A stretch of DNA of 64,000 bases from contig DHVZ01000100.1 in the NCBI GenBank assembly GCA_002412925.1, positions 124,001 to 188,000 of the forward strand. The letters are read 5' to 3'. Positions 25,530-33,796 of this stretch are shown here, piece after piece. The position numbers and the translations under genes are program-made. The first letter of the stretch is position 1, and the number at the start of each line of letters is the position of its first letter. This stretch comes from Anaerolineales bacterium UBA5195. Lineage in GTDB: Bacteria; Chloroflexota; Anaerolineae; Anaerolineales; Villigracilaceae. The notes below the pieces were generated by a model that was given only the letters and a program-made list of their open reading frames with translations, ran no database searches and had not been told where the DNA came from.

Positions 25530-26843
25530 ATGCGTTTATCAATCAAACTCACCTTGCTTGGAGTCGCCTTGTCCCTGCTTCTGGCAGCCTGCAACCTGCC
25601 CAGGAGCACGCCGAATGCGGCGGCGACCATCCAGGCCGTCTATACCTCGCAGGCAAACACATTGGCGACCATCCAGGCCCAGGCAGAAGCAACCTCTACG
25701 CCGGGCAACCTGCCGACCATCACTTTTCCAACCCTGCCGCCTGCCACGGCAGCGCCCACACTCGCACCGACAAACATGCCGCTGCCAGCCGCCCCCATCA
25801 GCCGCTGTGACTGGGCCGCTTACATCAAGGATGTCACCGTGCCAGATGGGAGCATTTTTACCCCTGGAACGCAGTTCACCAAAACCTGGCGGTTGCAAAA
25901 CATAGGCACCTGTTCGTGGACCTCAGCTTATGCCCTGGTCTTCTCAAGCGGGAACGTCATGGGCGGTTCAACACCAATCGCCCTGCCCGGCAATGTCTAC
26001 CCTGGCCAGACCATTGATGTTTCAGTGAACCTGATTGCGCCTGGGGCTGAAGGCTCATATCAAGGTTACTGGATGTTGCGAAACGCTTCTGGCGCTTTGT
26101 TTGGGTTGGGCCAGGCAGCCGGAGGGCCTTTTTACGTGGACATTAAGGTCGCGGGCGGTATGACAACGGTTTACGACCTCGCCGCCGAATACTGCACAGC
26201 CGACTGGCGCTCCGGCGCAGGCGACCTGGGATGTCCCGGCAACACAAACGGGAAAAAGGGATATGCCATCCGGGTGGATAATCCACAATTGGAGAATGGT
26301 CAAAAATACAACGGGGCAGGCATCCTGACAGTCCCGCAATCTGTCAATAATGGCTATCTACAAGGTTTCTACCAGCCTTTTCTGGTTCAACGCGGCGATC
26401 GTTTCCGCGCCATCATCAACTGCCAGTATCTTGCAAAAGGCTGCAATGCCATTTTCAGGCTCGATTACCAGATTGAAAACAGCCAAGTCCAAACCATCTG
26501 GCAATTCACGGAAGCCTACGAAGGCCAGTATTACACGGTTGACACTGATTTAAACCCGCTGTCAGGGCATAAAGTGAAATTCATCCTGACAGTACTCTCG
26601 AATGGCCCTTCAGAAAACGACCTGCCCATGTGGGTAGCCCCGCGCATCGACCGCCCGTCGAACCTGGTGACGCCCTCCTCCACGCCCACGCGCACACCAA
26701 CATTAACACTCACGGCAACAGGCGTTCCACCGACTTCCACCGGAACCGCAACGGTAACCGCAACGAATATTCCCGAGACTTCCACGCCAACGCAAACGGC
26801 AACCGAGACACCCACACCAACTGCCACTCCAACAACGCCGTAG
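25530..26843 (+). CDS. NBR1-type Ig-domain lipoprotein with Thr/Pro-rich tail
   Basis: This 437-residue protein has a lipobox LLLAAC (Cys21) and a low-complexity linker. An NBR1-type Ig-like domain spans about residues 85-205: KDVTVPDGSIFTPGTQFTKT, then WRLQNIGTCSWTSAYALVFS and YQGYWMLRNASGALFGLG. The next ~170 residues (VYDLAAEYCTADWRSGAGDL to IDRPSNL) are unrecognised, beginning with a cysteine-bearing segment. The C-terminal ~55 residues are Ser/Thr/Pro repeats (TPTQTATETPTPTATPTTP) that look like a spacer. This architecture occurs repeatedly in Chloroflexota lipoproteins. A role in cell-surface binding is inference. It begins a run of three paralogues. Confidence 0.85.
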   Translation: MRLSIKLTLLGVALSLLLAACNLPRSTPNAAATIQAVYTSQANTLATIQAQAEATSTPGNLPTITFPTLPPATAAPTLAPTNMPLPAAPISRCDWAAYIKDVTVPDGSIFTPGTQFTKTWRLQNIGTCSWTSAYALVFSSGNVMGGSTPIALPGNVYPGQTIDVSVNLIAPGAEGSYQGYWMLRNASGALFGLGQAAGGPFYVDIKVAGGMTTVYDLAAEYCTADWRSGAGDLGCPGNTNGKKGYAIRVDNPQLENGQKYNGAGILTVPQSVNNGYLQGFYQPFLVQRGDRFRAIINCQYLAKGCNAIFRLDYQIENSQVQTIWQFTEAYEGQYYTVDTDLNPLSGHKVKFILTVLSNGPSENDLPMWVAPRIDRPSNLVTPSSTPTRTPTLTLTATGVPPTSTGTATVTATNIPETSTPTQTATETPTPTATPTTP

Positions 26844-26852
26844 ATACTCTCA

Positions 26853-26910
26853 CCGTATGCGGGGAACAGGACTTTCCCGAAAAGGGAAAATCATCTGGCC
26901 CCGCATACGG
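26853..26910 (+). terminator. nested hairpin after first NBR1 lipoprotein gene
   Basis: Perfect 12-bp arms CCGTATGCGGGG (26853-26864) and CCCCGCATACGG (26899-26910) enclose an inner stem TTTCCC/GGGAAA (26873-26888). It starts ten bases after the stop codon. No clear T run follows, so it may be a factor-dependent terminator or a repeat. Confidence 0.5.
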
Positions 26911-26998
26911 CTCAGTTCACTGCTGGGCTTAAGTTATAATGGAGGCTGTGAAAGTTAGCTCTGTCTGTTCAAGACAAGCTTGTAAAATCGGAGGTTTC

Positions 26999-27754
26999 AT
27001 GAACCGCTTGCTTAAGCCAATCCAGGCTGCCCTGATACTGATTCTCTTGGCCGGATTAAGTAGCTGCACCCTCGGCCAGGTTGCCAATCCCCCCACTCCC
27101 ACCGTGGATATCGAGGCCATTAAAACCGCCGCGGCGGCTACGGCAATTGTCGAATTGACCAAAATCGCCGGGCAGGCTTCAGCAACCAGTGCTCCCACGC
27201 AAACTTCTGCGCCCGCGCCAGCTACCTCAACCCCTGAGGCTGCCCCGGCTGGTGGCGCCACTCAAGACCCGGCGATTCTAGCCACTGCCGCCGCCGGCGT
27301 GGGTGGCCTGCCGGCTACAGAAACCCCGGTAGTAGCGCCAATGGCCGGAACACAAGCCATCCCCAGCCTGACGCCCATTGGCCCGGCGGCGCCTGCCAAC
27401 ACTGGGCCCACTTGTTATAACTCGCAATTTGTAGAAGATGTCACCATCCCTGATGGAACAGTCATGCAGCCGGGCCAGAAATTCAGAAAAATTTGGCGCA
27501 TCCAAAACACCGGCACGTGCGCCTGGGACCAGGGCTTTGGTTTTACCATCTGGGCCGGACCGTCCATGGGCGCCAACCCAATTTATTTTTCCGTTCGTGA
27601 TCAGCCCATCGGCGCGGGTGGCATCGTTGATTTTGGCCTCGACATGCGCGCGCCTTACCAGCCAGGTGAATATGTTGCCCACTGGGTGATGATCAGCGAT
27701 ACCGGAAAAACCTTCGGCGGTGATTTTACAGTCTTTATCAAAGTGGTCAAATAG
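26999..27754 (+). CDS. NBR1-type Ig-domain lipoprotein, second paralogue
   Basis: The product is 251 residues from ATG 26999, preceded by GGAGG. An earlier in-frame start at 26939 lies directly on a TATAAT, so it is rejected. The lipobox is AGLSSC (Cys23). The linker carries VDIEAIKTAAAATAIVELTK, a helix-like stretch also seen in the next paralogue, then Thr/Pro/Ala-rich sequence. The C-terminal Ig-like domain spans about residues 138-251 (NSQFVEDVTIPDGTVMQPGQ, WRIQNTGTCAWDQGFGFTIW, YVAHWVMISDTGKTFGGDFT). It is probably outer-face anchored; the ligand is unknown. Confidence 0.85.
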   Translation: MNRLLKPIQAALILILLAGLSSCTLGQVANPPTPTVDIEAIKTAAAATAIVELTKIAGQASATSAPTQTSAPAPATSTPEAAPAGGATQDPAILATAAAGVGGLPATETPVVAPMAGTQAIPSLTPIGPAAPANTGPTCYNSQFVEDVTIPDGTVMQPGQKFRKIWRIQNTGTCAWDQGFGFTIWAGPSMGANPIYFSVRDQPIGAGGIVDFGLDMRAPYQPGEYVAHWVMISDTGKTFGGDFTVFIKVVK

Positions 27755-27772
27755 ACGGGTTGTCAATCTTCT

Positions 27773-27804
27773 CCCCCGCTCTATTCACCAGGGCGGGGGT
27801 TTTT
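27773..27804 (+). terminator. intrinsic terminator after second NBR1 gene
   Basis: CCCCCGC (27773-27779) pairs with GCGGGGG (27793-27799) and is followed by TTTTT, 16 bases after the stop codon. This is a standard rho-independent form. Confidence 0.8.
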
Positions 27805-27805
27805 G

Positions 27806-27834
27806 TTGTTACACGCCCGTTTGCGGTATATAAT
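27806..27834 (+). promoter_or_regulatory. promoter of third NBR1 lipoprotein / QueG-RdgB unit
   Basis: TTGTTA (27806-27811), a 17-base spacer and TATAAT (27829-27834) make a near-consensus sigma-70 type promoter. It lies directly after the preceding terminator and about 55 bases before the next ATG, so the third lipoprotein and the overlapping fusion gene likely form their own transcript. Confidence 0.6.
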
Positions 27835-27888
27835 GATGATAAGCTCGTCTATTCCTGTTCAATCGACTCTTACAAAAAAGGTGCTCAC

Positions 27889-28470
27889 ATGAAGACAGCC
27901 CACTTAGCCTCGTCACTTTTGATTGTCATTTTGTTGGCCTCCTGTTCAGGCGGGAACGCCAGCCCCACCCCCACCCCTGTAGACGTGAATGCCCTGCAAA
28001 CCGCCGCCGTCCAGACCGTGGTGGCCGACATCACACAGACTGCCGCTGCACAACCTACAGCAACAGTCCCCCCCACTGAGACCCCGGTTCCGGAACCAAC
28101 CGAAACCCCCGCCCCTGAAGCCACCCCTACCCCGCAAACTTGCGATAACTCCGCTTTTATCAACGACGCCTCGGTGCCAGATGGCACGGTGATGGCCGCC
28201 GGGCAGGAGTTCATCAAAACCTGGAAAGTCAAAAATACCGGCACTTGCAGTTGGACCACCGGCTACCGCATAATCTATTCTTATGGCGAAAAAATGGGCG
28301 GCCTGCCAACCGCGCTGACCGTAGAAATCGCCCCGGAGGCCGAGACGGAAATTGCCGTCAAGCTGAAAGCGCCCCTAAAAAGCGGCACCTATAGCGGCTA
28401 CTGGAGGCTGGCCAACAATAACGGCTACGCTTTCGGTGAAATCTTCACGGTCATCATCACTGTCCCATGA
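27889..28470 (+). CDS. NBR1-type Ig-domain lipoprotein, third paralogue
   Basis: The product is 193 residues from ATG 27889, with AAAGGTG upstream. The lipobox is ILLASC (Cys19). A helix-like stretch VDVNALQTAAVQTVVADITQ and a Pro/Thr/Glu-rich linker follow. The Ig-like domain spans about residues 85-193 (NSAFINDASVPDGTVMAAGQ, TWKVKNTGTCSWTTGYRIIY, SGTYSGYWRLANNNGYAFGE). It is the shortest of the three paralogues. Its stop overlaps the start of the QueG-RdgB gene (ATGA), an unexpected coupling of a surface lipoprotein with a cytoplasmic enzyme. Confidence 0.87.
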   Translation: MKTAHLASSLLIVILLASCSGGNASPTPTPVDVNALQTAAVQTVVADITQTAAAQPTATVPPTETPVPEPTETPAPEATPTPQTCDNSAFINDASVPDGTVMAAGQEFIKTWKVKNTGTCSWTTGYRIIYSYGEKMGGLPTALTVEIAPEAETEIAVKLKAPLKSGTYSGYWRLANNNGYAFGEIFTVIITVP

Positions 28471-30146
28471 ATCCGGGGCAACTGGCCCTGATTCTAAAAC
28501 ACAAAGCCCGCCAGCTTGGTTTCACGCTGGCGGGTATTACCTCGCCTGACCCCCCTGCCCATTTTGACGTGTACCGGCGCTGGCTGGAGGCCGGGCAACA
28601 TGCTGGGATGGCTTACCTGTCGGATGACCGCGCCAGCGAGCGGCGCGCCGACCCCAGGCTGATCCTGCCCGAATGCCGTTCCATCCTTGTTCTGGGAACT
28701 CCTTATTCCAACCCGAAAACTGCTGTGCCGTTCATGGAGCCGCCTGCGCACGGACAGGTTGCCGCCTATGCCTGGGGCGACGATTATCACCTCGTTCTGG
28801 CTGAACGCATGCGAGCACTGGTTAACTTCATCAGTGAGCAGGCCGGTCAGCCCATCCCAAACCGCTGGTACACTGATACCGGGCCAATCTTGGAGCGCGA
28901 GCTGGCCATGCAGGCTGGGCTGGGCTGGATCGGGAAAAATACCTGCCTGATCAACCCCAAAAAAGGTTCTTATTTTCTGCTGGCCGAAATCCTGCTGGGA
29001 ATTGACCTGCCGGCTGACGAGCCTTTCGCTATGGACCACTGCGGCTCCTGCACCCGCTGTATCGACGCCTGCCCTACAAACTGTATCCTGCCCGACCGGA
29101 CACTCGACGCCCGCCGCTGTATTTCCTACCTGACCATCGAAAACAAAACCGAAATCCCTGCCGAACTGCGCCCCCTGACCGGTAACTGGGTCTTTGGCTG
29201 TGATCTTTGCCAGATGGTCTGCCCATGGAATATTCATTTTGCGCCTGAAAGCGGCGACCCAGCTTTCGCGCCGCGCCCCGGACTGCCTAACCCATCCCTG
29301 GGCGCAGACTTAACGCTCGACCCGCAGGAATTCAACCAGAAATTCAAGGATAGTCCGCTCAAACGCGCCAGGAGGCGTGGTTACCTGCGCAATCTCGCCG
29401 TCGCCGCTGGAAACAGTGGGAAAATAGAGCTCCTGCCAGCGCTGGAGCAAGCTCAAAAGGATGCCGACCCCCTGATCTGCAAACACGCTCAATGGGCGGC
29501 GAGACAAATAACCTCCAAAAGGAAACCAACCATGCAAAAACTGCTCATCGCAACCGGCAACCGCGGAAAAGTGAAAGAAATCCAGGCCCTGCTTGAAGAT
29601 CTGGACGTGGAATTGGTCACGCCCAATGACCTTGGGCTGGCGCTTGAAATCCACGAAGACGGTCAAACCTATGCCGAAAACGCTGCAAAAAAGGCGCTGG
29701 CTTACAGCCGGGCCAGCGGACTGCTTTCCCTGGCCGATGACTCAGGGCTGGAAGTGGACGCGCTCGATGGCGCTCCCGGCCTGCATTCGGCGCGCTATGC
29801 ACCCCAGCCCGGCGCCACCGACGCCGACCGCCGCGCACGGATGCTCAAAAACCTGGCGGGGAAACCACACCCTTGGAGGGCACATTTTCATGCCACCGTT
29901 GCGATTGGGTTGCCCGATGGGCAGGTGTTTTTTGCGGAAGGCAACTGCTACGGGGAAATCATCCCTGATGAGCGGGGTAACAACGGCTTCGGGTATGATC
30001 CGATCTTCTTGATCCCCGAAACGAAACTTACCATGGCAGAGCTATCCATGGATGAAAAAAACCGCCTGAGCCATCGCGCCCAGGCGGTCAAAAATGCGAT
30101 CCCAATTTTAAGAACAATACTGGGGCTCCAGGATTTTCCCGTCTGA
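28467..30146 (+). CDS. QueG-RdgB fusion: epoxyqueuosine reductase + XTP/dITP diphosphatase
   Basis: One open frame of 559 residues contains two complete enzymes. Residues 1 to about 350 are QueG-like, reducing epoxyqueuosine to queuosine in tRNA. They show ERELAMQAGLGWIGKNTCLI and two 4Fe-4S clusters (CGSCTRCIDACPTNC and FGCDLCQMVCPW). Residues 356-559 are RdgB/Ham1-like, hydrolysing non-canonical purine triphosphates: LLIATGNRGKVKEIQALL, LADDSGLEVDALDGAPGLHS, GFGYDPIFLIPE, SMDEKNRLSHRAQ. The join is a short basic stretch (TSKRKPT) with no stop. Met356 (position 29532) has AAGGA 8 bases upstream, so separate RdgB could also be made. The cofactor cysteines and nucleotide motifs look intact. 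Confidence 0.9.
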   Translation: MNPGQLALILKHKARQLGFTLAGITSPDPPAHFDVYRRWLEAGQHAGMAYLSDDRASERRADPRLILPECRSILVLGTPYSNPKTAVPFMEPPAHGQVAAYAWGDDYHLVLAERMRALVNFISEQAGQPIPNRWYTDTGPILERELAMQAGLGWIGKNTCLINPKKGSYFLLAEILLGIDLPADEPFAMDHCGSCTRCIDACPTNCILPDRTLDARRCISYLTIENKTEIPAELRPLTGNWVFGCDLCQMVCPWNIHFAPESGDPAFAPRPGLPNPSLGADLTLDPQEFNQKFKDSPLKRARRRGYLRNLAVAAGNSGKIELLPALEQAQKDADPLICKHAQWAARQITSKRKPTMQKLLIATGNRGKVKEIQALLEDLDVELVTPNDLGLALEIHEDGQTYAENAAKKALAYSRASGLLSLADDSGLEVDALDGAPGLHSARYAPQPGATDADRRARMLKNLAGKPHPWRAHFHATVAIGLPDGQVFFAEGNCYGEIIPDERGNNGFGYDPIFLIPETKLTMAELSMDEKNRLSHRAQAVKNAIPILRTILGLQDFPV

Positions 30147-30250
30147 CCCGATGGGCGCTTGCCCTAATGGGTTTACAGGGTACGGGGTGAAGAGTGCCGC
30201 CTTTTGGGGCCTACCACAAATATTTCTCAAAGAACCAAAATACTCGCAGG

Positions 30251-31033
30251 TTAAGCGGCTTCCCCAGGGCGATAGGAAATACTGTCCAGGAACAATTTCA
30301 GAACATTTGCCACAACCAGCGGTTGTTCGAGCATGACACTATGCCCAGCGCCATCCACAATATGCAGCAGGGAGTTTTTTATGCGCTCACGCATAGCCTG
30401 GGAATAGCGCAGCGGGGTCAGGTTATCTTCCGTTCCGCAGATGATGAGCGCCGGGGCTTTCACGCGTCCCAGCAAATTAGACTCATCATAGGCCTCGCAG
30501 GCCAGGAAATCGCCATTCAGCACCGAAAAACGGACTTCGGATATCCGCTGGGCGGCCAGTTCTTTGGTTCGGGGGTCTGCCTGGGGGCCAAAGGTCATCT
30601 CGATGACCGTTTTTACAGCCATCGGGAATGTGGCGAGGGTGGACGAATCGGACAATAATTCTGGCGAAATTCGCAGACGCGGGGCCGTGCCCAATAGCCC
30701 CAGTCCCAATGTACGGCTTGGGTTGTGGATACCCAGCCAGAGAGCCACCGCGCCGCCCATGGAATGGCCTACAAAAACTGCTTTGCGGACTTTAAGCGAG
30801 TCCATAAAAGTTTGCACGCAGCGGGCATATTCAGCGACCGACTGGCGGCCGATACCCTCGGATTTGCCATGCCCGGGCAGGTCGAGCGCATAAATGCGTT
30901 GCCCTTGCATACGCCGAATTTCCGGCGGCCAGAAGAGGTGATTGCCTCCCGCGCCATGAATGAGGATGACAGCGGGACGAGTCCAGTCGTCACCGCCGCT
31001 ATCAAAATAGTACATTCCTGCTGAAAGGGGCAT
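30251..31033 (-). CDS. alpha/beta hydrolase
   Basis: This 260-residue cytoplasmic protein has the alpha/beta-hydrolase fold. Visible features are the oxyanion region LIHGAGGNHLFW (about residues 24-35), the nucleophile elbow GHSMGG (Ser about 95), the acid in CGTEDNLTPLRYSQ (about 203) and the histidine in GAGHSVMLEQP (about 236). The closest general groups are small-ester hydrolases and 3-oxoadipate enol-lactonase-like enzymes; the substrate is unknown. It follows the histidine kinase by 40 bases on the same strand and may share its transcript. Confidence 0.88.
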   Translation of the reverse strand: MPLSAGMYYFDSGGDDWTRPAVILIHGAGGNHLFWPPEIRRMQGQRIYALDLPGHGKSEGIGRQSVAEYARCVQTFMDSLKVRKAVFVGHSMGGAVALWLGIHNPSRTLGLGLLGTAPRLRISPELLSDSSTLATFPMAVKTVIEMTFGPQADPRTKELAAQRISEVRFSVLNGDFLACEAYDESNLLGRVKAPALIICGTEDNLTPLRYSQAMRERIKNSLLHIVDGAGHSVMLEQPLVVANVLKLFLDSISYRPGEAA

Positions 31034-31073
31034 ATTTTCCTGAGAAATCCCAATGATACCGGGGCGATCTGTG

Positions 31074-32876
31074 TTACTCTGATTTTACCTGTCCAGACGG
31101 CTGGCTTTGCTGGCGTTCGCGAGCGTTATGGAGCAGGTCGGCAGCTTCTTCAGTCAGCGGAATGAAGACCTGGATTTTCGCGCCTTTTCCGGGAGCAGAA
31201 TCGATGTTCAGGAGACCGTTCACCAATTCGGTCCGTTCGCGCAAATTGACCATACCCAGGCTGCCACGTTTGTCATAAGACTTGTTGACCGCTGCCACAT
31301 CGAAGCCGACGCCGTCATCGGCAATCTCGAGGAAAGCGATATCCGGCTGCTTGGGAACCGGATTCAGCCGCACCCAGATATGAGCTGCCTGGGCATGTTT
31401 GCGCGCATTATTGACCGCTTCCTCGACAATGTAAAAAATGACACCGCTCTTGCCCATTTCGAGCTGGCTGGCTAATTTTTCGTCCACCTGGATGGTCACA
31501 TCCTGTTTATAGGTTTCTTTCATCTTCTCGGCATTTGCCGTTAAGGCAGCGGTCAACCCCTGTGATTCCAAGACCAGCGGGCGCAAGGTAAACAACATGT
31601 GGCGGATTTCTTTGGTGGTGCGGCGGGCCAGTTCCTCGATCTTATCCAGTTCTTCCATGGCGGCTTTTGGATCGCGTTCGATCATGCGCCGGGCCAGGCT
31701 GACGCGCATGGCCATTGCCGCCACCGATTGGGTCGGCCCATCGTGCAGATCGCGGGCCAGCTTCTTGCGGGCTTCTTCCTGCACTTCCACCATCCGCTCT
31801 TTCTCGTCTGCCAGATCCTGGTACAGTCGCGCATTCTGGATGGCGATCACGGCCTGGCGGCCAACAATGCCCAGGACATCACAGCGTTCTCGTGTAAAGT
31901 AATCGGGGCTGGGGTGTCCAAAAATCATCACCCCGTAGACATTAAAGCCACTGCGCATGGGCAGGCAAAAGACAGAATTACACTGTGACAGACCAATGAT
32001 CCGCCCAAGTTCCGGGTCCTGGGCGACGCTCCCGGTAAGCATCGGCTCGCCTTCTTCGATAATTTTTGCGAGGATCCCTTCCTTGGCGGGTAAGAAAGCG
32101 CGCAAATCGGCCCGGGTAAAACGGCGCGATGAAGCGATCATCAATTCTTCGCCCTTGAACAAAAGCACCGCGCTGGAAAACCCGGGGTCCATCTCGGTCA
32201 TTACCTGGTCGGGATCAACTTCTTCAACATGCAGCGCGTTCACGCAAAGATCAAGCGCCGTGTCAAGCACGCGCTTGTAGCTGAGCGAGGCTGTCAGGGC
32301 GGAAGACATATTGTAAATGGCGCGCAGGCGGTCGGTATCCACCTTTTGTTGTTTTTCCTGGGCCAAGGCCTGCTTTCTGCGGAGTTCCTGGAGCTGGTTA
32401 TAGGCTTGCTGGCTGATATAACCGAACAGGCCGCCTAACAAGAAAGTTGCGATACTCCCCACCAGGATGTAGACCCTGGCAGTATCATGAATGAAAAAAT
32501 AAGCGCCTTCTACAAGCACCATCACCGCGGCAGCGGCCAACCCACCGATCAGGTTGAAATAGAACCCGGCGCTGATCAACGGCAACAAGACCACCCAGGC
32601 TGCCGGGCCAAGCAAACCACCACTCAGCCAGAAGAAGACAGAGGCAATCAAAAAATCCATTGCAATGTTAATCTCCCGGTGATATCTTAGGCGGCGATTC
32701 TCACTCGACATCCAAACCATAAGCATGTTCCAGCCTGTTAAAGCAACCAAGAGGAGGTTTTCCAACGAAAGGATGTTCCCTGCCAGGGCAAGCGAAACTG
32801 TCGTTCCCAGCAAGACCAGCCAGCGCAAGGAAACAACATACCAATCGACAATGTAGGGAGAGTCAGAACGAACCAT
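31074..32876 (-). CDS. membrane GAF histidine kinase (NarL/DegS class)
   Basis: This 600-residue protein has an N-terminal membrane domain (about six spans, residues 15-155). A coiled-coil linker (residues 158-185, rich in Gln/Lys/Glu) and a GAF domain (about 200-350) follow. The dimerisation/phosphoacceptor box is ARDLHDGPTQSV with His378. The ATPase has an N box (VEEAVNNARKHAQA, about 484), then ADDGVGFD and RGSLGMVNLRERTEL. The HDGP/HisKA_3 type normally pairs with NarL-type response regulators. None is adjacent; the orphan regulator at 42748 is a candidate only by class. Stimulus unknown. Confidence 0.93.
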   Translation of the reverse strand: MVRSDSPYIVDWYVVSLRWLVLLGTTVSLALAGNILSLENLLLVALTGWNMLMVWMSSENRRLRYHREINIAMDFLIASVFFWLSGGLLGPAAWVVLLPLISAGFYFNLIGGLAAAAVMVLVEGAYFFIHDTARVYILVGSIATFLLGGLFGYISQQAYNQLQELRRKQALAQEKQQKVDTDRLRAIYNMSSALTASLSYKRVLDTALDLCVNALHVEEVDPDQVMTEMDPGFSSAVLLFKGEELMIASSRRFTRADLRAFLPAKEGILAKIIEEGEPMLTGSVAQDPELGRIIGLSQCNSVFCLPMRSGFNVYGVMIFGHPSPDYFTRERCDVLGIVGRQAVIAIQNARLYQDLADEKERMVEVQEEARKKLARDLHDGPTQSVAAMAMRVSLARRMIERDPKAAMEELDKIEELARRTTKEIRHMLFTLRPLVLESQGLTAALTANAEKMKETYKQDVTIQVDEKLASQLEMGKSGVIFYIVEEAVNNARKHAQAAHIWVRLNPVPKQPDIAFLEIADDGVGFDVAAVNKSYDKRGSLGMVNLRERTELVNGLLNIDSAPGKGAKIQVFIPLTEEAADLLHNARERQQSQPSGQVKSE

Positions 32877-32907
32877 AGCCTAATAATAACCTAATCCGGG
32901 CAGACAG

Positions 32908-32997
32908 GTACCGCAACTTTCTAAAATGTAGGTAATCTACCTCATTTCGAGTGTAAAACTTCCAAAAGGACCTTACACTTTAAGGTAGTTGCGGCAC
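32908..32997. repeat. MITE-like palindromic repeat, copy 3 of 3
   Basis: About 90 bp from GTACCGCAACTTTCTAAAAT to GTTGCGGCAC. It lies in the gap upstream of the histidine kinase and downstream of the sulfotransferase gene. The flanks do not show the TA pair seen at the other copies. Confidence 0.75.
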
Positions 32998-33050
32998 AGG
33001 GAACAACTCATTCCATTGCAGAAATGTTAACATCCCTGCCCAAAATGCGA

Positions 33051-33785
33051 TTAAACCGCATACCCCATTTTTTCAAGGTAACGGCCAAACTTCTCTGCCA
33101 GGGTTTTTTGCTCTTCCACCGAGTAGCGTTCACGGAAGCGGCCTACCTGACCTTTGAAGAAATGTGTTCCCTGCTGGCCCTGCACCTGTCCGCCGGGGCG
33201 GTACTTCTCCACAACAGCCCTGACTGCTTCGCCATCCGGGTTCAAACCCAGGAACCGCACCAGTTTACCAGCTTCCTGATCGTAGGTTTGCAGCAAATCT
33301 TCGTAACGAGCTTTCAAAACGCTGGGAACCTGCATCCATTTTTCCCAGCCTTCCACATATTCGGTGAAAAACTCAAGGGTTTTGTTGAAATCGGTCAAAT
33401 GTGAAAAGGCATTCGGGCGGGCCTGCTTTTCCAGCACGCGCTTGCCATAATCGAAGGCCGAAAGCATGGCATCACGCGGATCACGGTAGATGTACGTGGC
33501 ACGCATCAGCCCACCCTGCATCAGCGCCCGCGCCGTAAGCGTCGGCGCGGAATGGGCTTTGATCACAAAGGTATGTCCCATCAGCGCCGGGCGTGTCACC
33601 ATAATCAGCCGCCGCGCGCTCAGGACGCCGATATTACAGTTAACCTCGGTCAAAATGCTCTGCAAACCATATTTCTCACGGATCTCACGCGCTTCGTCAC
33701 AGCCGGTTGTCTCCATTAAGTCATGCACCAGGTTATAGTGCCAGCCCGACCCGGCACGCGGCATTCCAACAGAAAGAATGATCAT
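33051..33785 (-). CDS. sulfotransferase-family protein
   Basis: The product is 244 residues from ATG 33785, chosen because AAGGAG lies 7 bases upstream. A longer frame to 33881 would overlap the neighbour and add an unlikely leader. The PAPS-binding loop is MIILSVGMPRAGSGWHYNLV at the very N-terminus, and the 3'-phosphate motif is TYIYRDPRDAMLSAFDYGK (about residue 115). RYEDLLQTYDQEAGKLVRFL and a C-terminal FFKGQVGRFRERYS segment fit the Sulfotransfer_1 fold. It probably adds sulfate to a polysaccharide or lipid, given the surface polysaccharide genes upstream, but a carbohydrate acceptor is inference. Confidence 0.85.
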   Translation of the reverse strand: MIILSVGMPRAGSGWHYNLVHDLMETTGCDEAREIREKYGLQSILTEVNCNIGVLSARRLIMVTRPALMGHTFVIKAHSAPTLTARALMQGGLMRATYIYRDPRDAMLSAFDYGKRVLEKQARPNAFSHLTDFNKTLEFFTEYVEGWEKWMQVPSVLKARYEDLLQTYDQEAGKLVRFLGLNPDGEAVRAVVEKYRPGGQVQGQQGTHFFKGQVGRFRERYSVEEQKTLAEKFGRYLEKMGYAV

Positions 33786-33796
33786 CCAATTGCTCC

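Noticed and set aside
26650..26843. Tandem Thr/Pro codons at the end of the first NBR1 lipoprotein looking like a DNA repeat array
   Set aside because: They are low-complexity coding sequence without regular spacers, not a CRISPR or satellite array.
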